DNA from: Collybiopsis luxurians FD-317 M1
Taxonomy: Eukaryota > Basidiomycota > Agaricomycetes > Agaricales > Omphalotaceae
Length of the DNA stretch: 57,405 nucleotides
Reading direction: 5' to 3'
NCBI GenBank assembly: GCA_000827265.1
Contig: KN834838.1
Location: 34,024-91,428, forward strand
Both the position numbers and the translations under genes were made by a program. Of the stretch, positions 1-11,420 are shown piece after piece; the stretch's first letter is position 1, and each line of letters opens with the position of its first letter. The notes beneath the pieces were generated by a model, which saw nothing but the letters and a program-made list of their open reading frames with translations, did not search any database and was not told where the DNA came from.

Positions 1-188
1 TGCAGTCAGGCAGCATATTCTGGGAGCTAATAATGGCTATTAAATTCACTGCAAAACCTGAGATTTGATGTCAATGGTGGTTCCACTTGTATCTCAAGGT
101 GGCAACAGTTGAGTGATTGCAGTCAGGCAGCATATTCTGGGAGCTAATAATGGCTATTAAATTCGCTGCAAAACCTGAGATTTGATGT
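1..188. repeat. Direct repeat, about 71-bp unit at a 117-bp period
   Basis: A block beginning TGCAGTCAGGCAGCATATTC at position 1 recurs at 118 with a single visible A/G difference and ends near 71 and 188. The 46 bp between the copies is unique. The repeat runs off the left edge of the window, so more units may lie outside. I see no coding potential. Confidence 0.9.
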
Positions 189-258
189 TTCATATTCCTA
201 GTGCCACTGATAAAAGCAGGCATTTACTTTCGCGGCTGTGAAAATCTAAATTTTGCAA

Positions 259-330
259 GTGGGAAAGATTATCCATATAAGGTGGGAAGGTTATCTATAT
301 CATGTGGGAAAGATTATTTATATCACATGA
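259..330. repeat. Short degenerate tandem repeat (about 23-25 bp x 3)
   Basis: Three successive units start GTGGGAAAGATTAT or a close variant and end TATATAAG, TATATCAT or TATATCACAT. An A-rich tail of similar composition follows to about 540. There is no gene in it. Confidence 0.6.
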
Positions 331-1386
331 GGAAAATTCTTTATTTAAGGAGAAAGAGAGTCAATAAACAATGGGAAAGATAGCTATTGCAAGAGGGGAA
401 AAGTCCTTTTGATCTAAAGGGAAAATTCCAGTATGGCAATTGTAAAAGAGTATATTTCCTCCATGAGAAAGAAGGACATTTCCTACAGAAATATATCACT
501 TTTATGAAAGGCAAAAGAAAGTAAATATTTCATTGCAAAATGTCAGCTTTCACCCAGAATTTCCCAGAAGCTTTCCCGGCAGGGATAGTTTAAGCCGGCC
601 CCAGTGGTCTTTGGGCTCAAGCAAAGAAGTCTCAGTTGTTTTTCAGCTTCAGTCACAAGCAGGGGTGCAACAATGACATTGGATGTATTGCATTCATAAT
701 AATCTTCATGTATCAAGATTCAAGAGCATTTTATCATCCGATATTTTTCAACTCACTTATAAGTGATTGCCAGTGACTGTGTGCAATAGTACCTAATAAA
801 CTGCTCTAGTGTTCATTTAAGTACTTCTACAAGCTGTACCTGAAATCATAATCTGTCTCAGCTCCTTGGTCCACCGCTTGCCAAGCATCATCTGTTTTTA
901 GTATAAAGGGATGCAGAAGGCCTCAATGCTTTATGTACTAAAGCCTACCGAAACTCTGATTTCTCAATCAACACTTAGGTTCACATGCATAAGGCTGTTC
1001 AAACAGATCCATTTCTCTTTGAATCAATCTGAGGTGGATGAAAATCTCACTCAAAATCCCGGGTTATGGTATCTTAGTGTATTGGTAGTAGCTATCTATC
1101 AACCTATCTATTCTGAGGTCAGATGGGTTAAATTTTGTTCATCTCAATCCCAGCGTAGCTGTAGATCCAAAATTCACTAAACTACCTTGTGTTTACTGAA
1201 CTGAAGTTGGAGGCTCCTTATACATGCATTTCCACTTCCTACTCCTGGAGCCTTGATTGCCTTGCTTTTAAGATTTAGAATGCATGCATGTGCAATTCAG
1301 CTGAATAACCAGTGTATGTCTGGCTGTGCTCTCCTCACTCTCTCACCCCCTCCTCATCCCCTCACTCTTACTGGTCCTAGGCAGGA

Positions 1387-1625
1387 GCAGGCTAAGAATG
1401 AGGGTGAGGGTTAGGGTGAGGAGAAGGGTCAGGGTGAGGAGGAGAAGGGTCAGGGTGAGGAGGGGAAGGGTGAGAAGGAGGAGGAGGAGAAGGAAGAGGA
1501 GGAGAATGGTGAGGGTGAGGAGGAGGAGAAGGGTGAGGGTGAGGAGGAGGAGAAGGGTGAGGTGAGGATGAGAAGGGTGAAAGTGAGGAGGAGGAGAGGC
1601 AGGGTAAGGGTGTGAAGAGGAGGAG
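1387..1625. repeat. Purine-rich GAGGGTGAGGA minisatellite
   Basis: About 240 bp of almost pure A/G on the plus strand, built from variants of GAGGGTGAGGAGGAGGAGAA. The first part contains GAGGGTTAGGGTGAGG. It is open in one frame only because of its composition (an Arg/Val-rich peptide), so I treat it as a repeat. Such strand asymmetry can form triplex or G-rich structures. Confidence 0.8.
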
Positions 1626-1755
1626 GAGAAGGCTAGTTACAAATGTATTATTTAAAGATATGGAATGTGATATTGTTATATTTAATGTTATGAGACTTAT
1701 TAAGGAAAATACAAGCTGATTTGAAAATTAATCACTTTTGTTAGACTATAAAAAT

Positions 1756-1850
1756 TTCCCAGGCTTGCCCAGACTCTCCCAGGCTCTCTCAGGCTTTCCC
1801 AGGCTTTCCCAGGGCTCTCCCAGGCTTGCTCAGGCTTGTCCCGGGCTGCA
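1756..1850. repeat. CCCAGGCTT-type tandem repeat
   Basis: Roughly ten imperfect 9-11-bp units, variants of TCCCAGGCT, follow one another directly. No coding frame is associated. Confidence 0.75.
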
Positions 1851-2981
1851 ACAAGATACTAAAAGATTAATTGCTTAGTGGACCCTGTACTACCCTGGAA
1901 GCCTGGAGGCCTCCTGGGCTGTTTTGTATTATCCTTGGCAAAAGGGACTTTTCCAGATGCAGTGTATATTATTATTATCATTACCCGATTGCTATAGATT
2001 CCAAGTCTGCTGGATTTGGATTAGGTAACTCTGTGTGCTTGGACTCCACAGTAAACTTATGCAGGTGAATGTCAAAAACTGTCATAGGGAGTCCTTATAC
2101 TCTGCATTACCTGTATCTTGTGGTTCAATTGCTAACACTTAAGTTCACTGTACTCTGATAAGGGTTGTCAATGTATACAATCTGTTTATGTACTGTTTTA
2201 CTGAATTCCTGGATTCATCACTGCCATGCAATGCAGTGGCCCACCTTCCTGCATTTTGAGTTCAATTGCCCTCAAGTCACCAGCAGCAGGTAAACTCCAG
2301 GAGGGAAGAGAAGGGAGGATATTCTGATATTCAATTTGAAAGGCCATTGTTATCAGGAAAAGGTTGACATAACTGTGTAAGGCGGGGTACAGACGGGATG
2401 GGGGGAAACAATTTTCAGTGAATAATGTGGCGTGGGACCCATTGATATAAATAGGACCGTGGAAATTTCCTTCCTATTGGGGCAATTTTTGAGTTGATAA
2501 TGGCCAATCACTGCATACAAAGCCCTCCCTTCCCTTTGGTCAGAGTCGGGGATGACATTGGGCAACTGTAGTAGAGTAACACGTTCAACAAGTTGGTGCA
2601 TGGCTTCACCCAGTTTACCTGCAGCCTACATTCAGTTGGAGATAAATCTGTAAGACTCAAATGGAAGGAGAGTTTGTAAAGCCTCAATGAACACTAGAAA
2701 TATAATTGCTTGAATTACATATTAGTAGGAGTAAGAGCCAAACTCGAGTGCTTAGAAGCTAGTGTTGATGTCATTCTCTCAACTTCTAATTGAAATCAAG
2801 GAAAGGCTATGGGTCAAATAAATAGCACTTTTACTAGGAAACCCACATCCTTGGATAAATAGATAGAGCTGGAAAAAAAGAAAAAGAATTCAATGAATAC
2901 AAAGCACTTTGGGACAGCTCAAGAGAGTGAGTATACAGAAATGAGTGGATCTAGGATAATTGACTGTTACAACAAATGACT

Positions 2982-3296
2982 TCACTCTTCACCGTGACTT
3001 CCGAGTTCGTGCTCCTCTTCTGCCATAGACTCGCCATCTAATGGATTTCCAAAACCGCACACCAAGTCAATCATCAACATTATCAAGAAGATATATCTGT
3101 TGAAAATAAATAAAATGGATCCTCCTGTTTGTTTTTTTAACCACATTGTGTGAATTTCTGCTGGTAGTGTTTCTATATAATCAACTATCCAAAGAGCTAA
3201 ACATAGAATAAGTGCTTGAAAAATGGATGTCATATAACTCGCACTGGCTGAGGCGGCAAATGCATAGTTTATTGCTAACCTAATTGCAAAGTTCAA
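2982..3296 (-). pseudogene. DUF6533 domain fragment
   Basis: The minus-strand frame carries an N-terminal DUF6533 signature: a hydrophobic helix, then DYIETLPAEI, an IW-type segment read as HTMWLKK, and LFIFNRYIFL leading into a second helix. DUF6533 marks fungal multi-pass membrane proteins of unknown role. Only this exon-sized piece is recognisable. The frame opens on TTG rather than ATG, and I found none of the downstream membrane exons in 2350-2980. It resembles the DUF6533 exon at 51.8-52.0 kb, including GESM just before the exon end. I call it a fragment, although very diverged flanking exons could have been missed. Confidence 0.45.
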
Positions 3297-5500
3297 TGAA
3301 TGTCAGTAGTTAAATTCCATCAGGCTGATAGCCCAAACTAAACACACCATATCTCCAATTCTTGCACAGTTGCAGTGTCCATTTGTGCTCAAGACAATAT
3401 GTGCAGACACAATATTCTGACTGATAGGCTTAAATGTACAGCGCTTAAGGCTGTTTATGAGGGCACGGAAGTTTCTACTTCAATGATTTTGTGCCTGATC
3501 AAAGACAAGTTCCTTTTTATGGGGCTAACACCCTTGTAGCTAATGCAATCAAAATGTGATTTTGGTCAGTATTCATTACAATCAGCTCAGCCAATGACCA
3601 CATGGGTACGAGTAAATACCATGCCGCAGCGTTAGTTAATTGCTGGGCAGGGCTCAACTTTCAAGTGATTCTATTGAGCTGACAAACTTGAAACAACCCC
3701 TTTGGCAACTCTAAAGACCAATGTACTTCCCGATCGCTCCGGAAATTCACCGCTGTAGCGCACAATGTGCCAAATACTTGGTAAGACTTAGCTCAACTTG
3801 ATGGTAACAACAACGGCGACGCAAGATCAGCTTGGGTACATCAGTAAAATGCCAATCAATCTTTTTCGAACTTTACGGATTATTCACCGATTTTCATTAC
3901 AACAATAGATGTAGCTAATTTACGTATGGTTCAGGGGGTGAAAACGGTGCTCTATACATTGTAATTAAGCTGATCTCCGGCAGTGCTTTGTAGCCACTTC
4001 GCCGTAGCATCACCCGTTCAAAAGCTACCCGGGAGATGTTATAAGGACAATTAATGATCCAAGGTAGTATAAATATCTTGATCTCAGACTTATCCGAATC
4101 AATCTTGTGGCATGATCTCGCCAGCCTCTCTAGACTTTGGGATCAAATATTCATACAGATCGCATAGCGATATCTAGATTGACTCATGGTTAAGTTGACA
4201 GCAGGTGTTTCACCGCGAGAGCGTTAGCTTGATGTGGGTTAGGTTCAAGGTTAGGTTCAGGCAATTTTATTCGAGATAATTAGGGCTGATACTGATATGG
4301 GTTTGGCACTCTTCCTAGAGCCGAGTATAACTAAGCTTTCAAACCAACACCAGAGTTATCGGTGGTGATAAGTTCTACAACGAGCGTGAAAAGCGAAACA
4401 TGAGCGGTTCTCCATCTTGGATTTCTCACATACTGAATTTAAGCTAATATACATAGCGTCATCTTCCTCGCGTTCATCATCTTCTGTTTCCCCTGTAATT
4501 GCATCACAATCTTCTTGATCCCTGTCATACACTGTCATACACTGTCTGGGCCTTGTCGCCATTCTACTTATCGTCGCATGTGTATCCTTAAAGCAATCTG
4601 TAACCGGTACCTTTTCCTACCCTTTCACCGCTATCCTTGGTCCCTGGTACGCAGTAGTTTGGAATCATTGGCTCACAATATGCTTCGTCGGTTCGAGCAG
4701 CCTATGGAAAGTTAGACATTCTCTATTCCAAAAATGCACTCCCGTCATCCACGTCCATCTGAAAGGTCTCACAGAAGCCTCCTGACGTGCATATTGAGCG
4801 AATTTAAGTATCTATGGTGAGTCTGACCTTAAAGCTTGTAAGAATTTGGCTTTGATCAAGCTTTGATTGTTATGTCCCCCAAGTGTTTACTCGTGTCTGG
4901 CTAACATGACTACCCTCGATCAGTCCATCCGCCGCAACAGTCACGCCCCTCAGTATCTTACTGCCAATCTTGCCAGATTTTAGCCCGAAATGCATGGCCA
5001 TGGAACGTCACCAAAATTTGTGGAAAAATATTCCTCGAATGTGTTACTCTCTTACGGAATCTCATAGTCTATGTTCTCGTGTCCGTGTCCAATAGATACC
5101 GCATCCACGGCATCAAGAACTTGCTCAAGGACAATGAGAGTCCTCTTTCCACTATTAAGGACCACTCCGTTGGTCAGCACCTTGCTTAGTGATATTTATG
5201 TAGATTAATGTGAACTACAAGAATTGATGGATCCTGAAAAGTGTATACTCATAGAAGCTCCGGGCTCAGTCCTGCTTCGAGCATCGCTGCGCTCCACCCA
5301 CTCACTCTTCTCCAAGCTCTCTTCGCTGGGAGTAGTGTCTACTCCACAGTTGCAACTTGCGAACATTTTCCAATGTCTCGAGCAACAGACGGGCTGCATG
5401 ACAGAGCAACTTAGTGAGTGGTAAAACAGCTGGGTACTCTGTAAGTAAGCAATGTATATGCCATCGGTTAAAACTTGTATTGAGGAGCAGAATTGACCTT
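3297..5500. other. No supported gene
   Basis: Several 60-70-codon frames exist on both strands (for example 4356-4562 minus and 4515-4715 plus). None has a recognisable motif or a splice-linked partner. Given the F-box relic next to it, part of 4.5-5.5 kb could be further decayed F-box sequence, but I could not align it by eye. Confidence 0.35.
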
Positions 5501-5519
5501 ATAAGCAAGGTGACTTTGC

Positions 5520-6500
5520 CAAAAAGATCAGCATGTCATCGGTGTGTCCATTTGTTTGTCTTCTGAAGAGTTGATGCCCGGTAAGTTGGAGTATTGAGAT
5601 GAGAGCAAGCACAGGTAGGTAAGCATAGAAAGAGTTGCTATTGGGCACAAGGGGTATAGTCTATCCACCTCATATAAGATAGTGTTGATAAAGCTCATCG
5701 TAATAAGGCTAATTTTTGGGAAGGCTTCATATTCACTTGGCTGCAGTGTGGCCAAAGACAATGGGAATGGAAGAGCTGTAAGCAGGTCTGTGTCTGAAAG
5801 ACCGATATCAAGAGCCATTATAGTAGATCTACTATCAAAGGTGGCTGAAGCAATTACTCCCTACATCCATCATCTGATCCTAATCGAGGGCTGGGAATGT
5901 GATTGAGGTCAATATTGCCTCAAAAAAGCTCTCGAGAACCCCAAAGTTCTTTGAATGAGCAGTAAGTGTAACTGTTCAGGTGCTAAGGTGAGCTGACAGA
6001 GAGTAGAAGCAGAGATCCCATCTCATCATCCTGCAAGGTGGCAGTGGCAAGCACAGTGAGGTGATTTTGAGATAACTATCTGCAACACAGCTCAATGGCC
6101 CTTCAAAGGTGAGCATGACAATAGATGTGATTTGATTGCCCGGAAACCTCAACAATCTTATCAGCTGGGGAAATAGAATCTGGGATCTCCCTCAGGTACT
6201 GTTCAGTGAAGTTTTGGATATGAGCATATCTGAACTGCATTCTTGGAGATCCAGTGTCTCAAGGAAAGGGAAATTTTAAGGGAACTTGCCTCTAAATAAT
6301 CTGGCTGTGAATGAGCGGCTGAGTATCTGAATGCTTTCCAACAGTGACTGTGCTAAATAGATGCTGAAGTGGAAAAGCACCTTGCCTGCTGAGTGGGTTT
6401 GTAGTATCAGCATTAATTGTCAATAAACTGCTTTGAGAGTCTTGAGGAAGGGTTTGATTGTGTCCGTAAATGCTTCCTCTGCTCCAGTTATAAATCCGGG
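5520..6500 (-). pseudogene. Decayed F-box family gene relic
   Basis: Broken minus-strand frames line up in order with the middle of the F-box proteins at 16-20 kb. NFPFLETLDLQE matches their FxxLExLD segment, then comes an ITS-type strand. LESFFEAILTSITFPALD matches the FLEAxFxSYTLPxL segment. ALDIGLSDTDLL matches the SISxxGISDxDL segment. Stops and frame changes separate the pieces, and neither the N-terminal Cys motif nor the F-box is visible. The copy is clearly more diverged than the other relics here, so it is an old duplicate. Limits are approximate. Confidence 0.5.
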
Positions 6501-6528
6501 AGCCTCGGAGGTTGCTTCAACCTCAACG

Positions 6529-6637
6529 CACACCGAACCAGTGGCGAGAGACGGATATGGGTGATGATTGGTAACTGTAAAGTAGGTGGATAATGGCCAT
6601 TACTCCTCCAAGGAGACTCTTGCAGAAGATTAACTTC
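6529..6637. repeat. Block shared with the region upstream of the HNH-type gene
   Basis: This block carries CACACCGAAC followed by a 28-bp stretch at 6610-6637 beginning AAGGAGACTCTTGCAGAAGA. The same two pieces in the same order occur at 8727-8736 and 8782-8809, just 5' of the HNH-type gene. It is probably the remnant of a second copy of that gene's 5' region. No intact frame accompanies it here. Confidence 0.55.
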
Positions 6638-7302
6638 GCAAGTGTGGTTGGATATTGCACCTAAAACCTTGTATGACAGTTCTCAGGCCAGAGGATTCAA
6701 CGAGCGAATCTTGGGCGTTTACTGGTCCAATCACATCTGTTGTTCCTTCATAAAAGGCTGGAGCATTTGATCTCATCGTCGTAGACCTCTTAATCTGCCC
6801 AGACATGGATATCATCCACTTCTATGGGCACTGGGGTCGAGTCAGAATATCTGGATTCTGGGCAGAATTTTGAACCTTCAAATCAACCACAGATCAACCA
6901 GTAGTAACTTGCTGCAACACCTTCTAACTGCGAGCACGGTCAAAGTAAAAGAAAAGGAACAGACCAAGGGTATGGAATTAGCAAAATTGGTCTCTTGTAA
7001 GCAGAATTACAATATACACTGAGAATCCATAGGATGAGCGTATAGATCTATAGCACTCCGCAACATATAACACCGATTGAAGACATGTGGCTTGCAACCA
7101 CTCCGCCCTTCATGCTCACCACTGGCAGCTGTCGGAATTGGATGAGCACGTTATGTCCAGTTTAACAACCATGACATAGTGTTCCTTCAGACTCAGGATT
7201 CATCATGACCCTCCAAAAATCGTGCACATCTTTTGGCTCGGCAACTTCATGAATAAGTACAACAAATGTCTAGCTATCATACCAAGATTCTTAAGCGTCA
7301 AC

Positions 7303-8655
7303 TTAAACCAAACCAGCTTGAAAGAGGGCTTGTTCCAGAACGGCAATAGACCCTCCATCTTCTGCCAATACGCCGATACGTTCATAATCCCTCAGAACGT
7401 TCTCTATGTGCTCAGCGATACCAGAGAGATGTGCGATCTTGCAAGCTGCAGCATGAAATTCGAGGAATTGTGGGTTTGGAAGGGGAACGTTCGGATCAGA
7501 TGATGTTAGCTTAATAGGTCCATGTACTTGAGAAATTAAAGACAAGCGACTAAATTAGCGACGGTTGATTCAAGAGAGTGAGCAAATACGTACCTGTTGT
7601 TCGCAGTAGAAAATCATTTTCATTGATTGCTTTTACGATGTATTCGTGCTCGTTGTCCTAAGCACATATAAGAGAAATCGACAAAGGGTAATGAGATAGT
7701 TCAGTACTCACGGTTGCCTCCAACCAAAGTTCTAATCTATCAAACGTGTCGTAAATCTGGAGCGCCAACGTCATTACATTCTCCAGACTGTGCATCTTGT
7801 CTCTGTTTAAAGAGTCGATCTTGATACCGAACCGGTCGAACACCGCTAAAATAGAAGCCGAATATTTTTTCTGCGAAATAAATATCATCGACTGAAGGTG
7901 ATAGACGCTCGAAGACATACGTCAGGCCCTTCGGGCATACTAAACACCGTGGAATCTGGAACGATATGAGCACATCGCGTAGTACCTGTACCATATGTAT
8001 CTATCTGTTCCGCGTCAAGTAGACTCTTGCAGTTTGGATCGATCAATCTTGTAACAACGCATCAATACCCATCGCGCACCAGAGCCTAGTAATAAATCGT
8101 CAACTGAAACCGGCGGTACTATACTCGAGTATTACCCACTTTATCCTTGGCATCGGAGTGATTCATGGGGGCCTCAGCGAGAGTGGCTTTGATTTGTAGA
8201 ACACGGGCATTAAAAGACGGACGACTGGAATGATCTGGGGAGAAGGGAGTCCGAGGACCTCTAAGCTTGTAGACTTTTAAGGGGTCAATTAGTGTCCAGT
8301 GAATTTCGCAATAGAACTCACAAGGACGGATAAAGCAATCAAGGTAGACTTTTCCCAGAACATGTAAATCTTCTGAAGCAGTTGACCTGACAGCAGAAAC
8401 TATCTCTGGTAGTGCCTCGGAATCCGGTCGTGGCACAAAAAGAATTAAAAAACCAAGTACTTGAAGGTTTCTGAGCTTGGTTTCGTCCCTTTCATTTGTT
8501 GCGGCCTGATAAACCTGATCATAGACGCTTCTATGGTCAGGGGTGAAGAAGAAACGCAAAATATTGCCAGATGGTGCAAGTTCACCTGGCACCAAACCAT
8601 CGATTTGGGTCATGGAGGAAAACGAGTTCGTCTGACACACCCCTATACCTTCCAC
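7303..8655 (-). pseudogene. HNH-nuclease-type protein with an in-frame nonsense codon
   Basis: Six exons can be read on the minus strand: about 8655-8322, 8273-8140, 8085-7921, 7870-7712, 7657-7594 and 7526-7303, with introns of roughly 48-67 nt. The product follows the fungal HNH-type layout. An N-terminal domain (SPDHRS-like DHRSVYDQVYQA) is followed by SSRPSFNAR, the core ALVRDGY-stop-CVVT, TTRCAHIVPDST with the metal-site histidine, MHSLENVMTLALQIYDTFD, LELWLEAT, and a C-terminal VHGPIKLTSSDPNVPLP tail ending AEDGGS...QAGLV. TGA at 8064-8062 sits where arginine (CGA) is expected in RDGYRC. All other exons stay open, so decay looks recent, or this is a sequencing error. The first exon opens on GTG, so the true start lies in an upstream exon (perhaps 8700-8830) that I cannot fix. 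Possible roles of the family (nucleic-acid cleavage) are not established. Confidence 0.7.
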
Positions 8656-9096
8656 GTGATGTGAAATAGATAAAGCGTTATCTCCCAGATAATCGATAAC
8701 CGATGAGTTAGGACGTCAATTCAGGACACACCGAACTGATAGCGAGAGCCGGAACATCAGTGATGGTTCGTCGCTCTACATAAGGAGACTCTTGCAGAAG
8801 ATTAACTTCAGCTTCCTGATCATTGGAATCCAGAAATTCTCGAGCAATTGTATTAACAGTTGTACTGCAAGGAAATATCCATTCCTACAAATTTGTACCC
8901 AACGCGAAAAGCCGGATAGAAAAAGGTAAAAAAAAAAAAAAAGGCATAAATTTGCGTTAGCACGACAGTCCTAATCCATATTATCACCCTGAAGTCTTGC
9001 CCTCGCCGTTGATATACAAGTCGAATAAAGGAGATCATGCAATCTGAGATAAACCACGCTGATGTTAGTTGAGGCACGAAAATCTGAAGCCGATAT

Positions 9097-11420
9097 TCAC
9101 CCGTTTATTTTCGGACGACGATCTCGTTCGAGGATTCGAATGACGTGGTCTTTCCTGACTCTAATTCCCCGGACGAGGCGAATATGGGGAATGAAGGAAT
9201 GGTACATCACAAGGAAAGCTCGGATATCTTTATGAATACCGAAATCCTTGGGAGCGGTCAAGAAGTCGGGAGACTTTTCCATCTCGTTGTAACGCGAGAC
9301 GAGCAAGGAAGCGATCTCCCCAAGGACAAAGGTGATAGGATCAAGGGTATGTGAGAGCCCATGTTCACCGCGTTTAAACTTGATCGGATCCTTCAAAAAA
9401 ACCATGCGAGTTCCAGCATGCTTTACCCCATCAAATATATCTTGTTTTCGAGGAAAGAGAAGTTCCTTGATCTCCGCCCTACGCATAAAGGAATCCGAGT
9501 CACGAATAATGTTAGAAGCATCCTCGTTGAAGAATAACACCTGAACAAGGATCCAAAAGATAGATTCCAGGTCGTGGAGAGAGTGATGCTGAAAAGGGAG
9601 TTTGTATGCGACCTTTTTCGTAACCGGGTCCTGTGGTCGAAATAACCACATACACAACGCTGCTTCGCAGGAGATAGTGTCGGGGGTGCCCTTCAAAGCA
9701 GGCATATATGCATGAGTACAAACATAACCAGTATCAAACGACTTACAACGAGTCGAGGGATCTCCGGCGTTACATCCCTTTTGGCGTGCTCGAAATCTCC
9801 GATCAGGCCTCGACAAGTTCCGGCGAATTTGTACGAATATACATTTCCACTGCTGATATCGCGGTGAACCCAGCCAGCTCGATGAATTATCTCGAGGGCT
9901 AGATTCGAAAAAGATGAAATCAACAAATGAATCAACTAACCCAACACAACACGCACCTTTGACTGCATCAGCCAGAGAGAGGAGAACGTCGGGCAGCCAT
10001 CTCTCGTCTTTGATTGGTGTTGCATATTCTTCCAAGACAAGCCGGTAATGATATCTATGGCGAACCTCAGAGAGAGGTTTCGCATCGCAAACTGTCGTCA
10101 GGCGCGAGCCACGTTCCCACCCCGGTATGCGGTCTGTCGAATCAATACCGCCATCCAAGCGCACCCTTTCGTATGCCAACGGCGTCAGAAGATGCTTCTT
10201 GAGTGTCTCGTACTCCTTATCGCCACATTTCCTTCTCACATCCTCCAACAACTCCTCTCGAATCTCATGCTCCGGCTGCTTCTCCCCATCGAGCCAGACG
10301 TCTTTTAACACCCTGAGGTTTCCATCGCAATCTCTTACTAGCCACACTCTCGTCCATCGGCCAGCATGCCCTTGGTCAGTAAAGTCGGCGAGGAGCCACG
10401 CGGTGGTAAAGAACTGCCCGTCTACGCAAACGACATACATCCACTGGTCGTCGTCGCAGTTGTAACCAGCACGCACGATGGTTGGATCCCAGCCAAGGTC
10501 TACCGTTCGAGGGGCAAACGATAAGGCTAGAAAGAAATGGATGAGACGACGATGATCCTAAAGGGATTGTTCATGTTGTTAGACACAATAACTACCGCGT
10601 TAATGAAGACAACGTACAGTCAACAAGTCAATCGGTTCGGTTTTCAGCACGAAGGAGTGATTAGCAAACCAAAGCCTCAGCGTTCGGCCTTGAACCGTGG
10701 TACCAGTAGTAAATCTGCGGCAAGGATCGTTTGCCAAAATATTCTCCATCGCTTGAATAACGAATGGGTCACTCTAGTGAATAATAGCCATCGACCTTCA
10801 GCCGCGAGCAAAGAACAGTCAAAGAATCAGCTTACCGGGTTTTCTTGGGAATCTCCTTCATCATCTACCCGAGTCGAAATGGCGTAACAAGGATTCATCA
10901 TCTCATACCACTCATGATCCTTCTTCGTCTCCTCCAAGCCGTTACCCTGTAGAGCAAAATAGACATATGGTCGGGGGTCTTCCCGCTGTCTCCTGGCCAC
11001 AGACTTTAATGTGGCAATTTGCTTTGGAGGAGGATGGCCACCGGCTTCCATCTGCCGTCTTGACACCCCAACAATAGTGTCAAACACCAAAGCAACACGG
11101 TCCAGCACATCTAATTCGTGAAGCTCTTCTGGATGGTCCCAGTCCAGGCCTGAGAACTCTGGCCACAGACCGCCCTCTTCGCCATAGGCGCATTGGAGAT
11201 TATCGAGAGTGACATCAACGTCCACATCGTCGGGGAGCTGAGGTAAAGCATGAGCAAAGTACCAATCGGCGGACACTTCTGAGACTGGAGGCATATTGCT
11301 GGAGGACCTGACAGTGTGTAAATAAACGCAATACAGGTGCAAGGGCTGGTCGGAAAGGTCATTAATATACGCGGTCACCTGATCGTGAAGTCTTTTGAGA
11401 ACCTCGGCGCGATGAATCAT
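9097..11420 (-). CDS. FunK1-type fungal protein kinase
   Basis: Five exons (11420-10836, 10773-10618, 10557-9957, 9898-9747, 9690-9097) join in frame to about 695 aa with introns of 56-63 nt. The start is the first ATG; the open frame extends 4 codons further to a TTG. Residues 196-247 carry the FunK1 region GRTLRLWFANHSFVLKTEP, followed by RRLIHFFLALSFA. Exon 3 has VLKDVW, a candidate ATP-binding lysine. Exon 4 holds the catalytic loop VHRDISSGN and GDFEHAKR in place of DFG, a variation common in this family. Exon 5 has LHDLESIFWIL, the conserved end of the kinase fold. FunK1 kinases are multicopy in mushroom-forming fungi; their substrates are unknown. The gene lies head-to-tail about 0.4 kb upstream of the HNH-type gene, on the same strand. 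No broken codon was found. Confidence 0.88.

Larger units (their letters stand above)
543..2981. other. Gene-free stretch with low-complexity DNA
   Basis: I found no convincing exon on either strand. A purine-rich minisatellite lies at about 1387-1625 and a CCCAGGCT-type repeat at about 1756-1850, annotated separately. Short open frames such as 911-1180 and 2353-2601 show no recognisable motif, no splice-linked continuation and no family resemblance. Confidence 0.5.

Noticed and set aside
1326..1565. Open frame coding an Arg/Val-rich peptide
   Set aside because: It is a translation of the purine-rich minisatellite; open by composition only.
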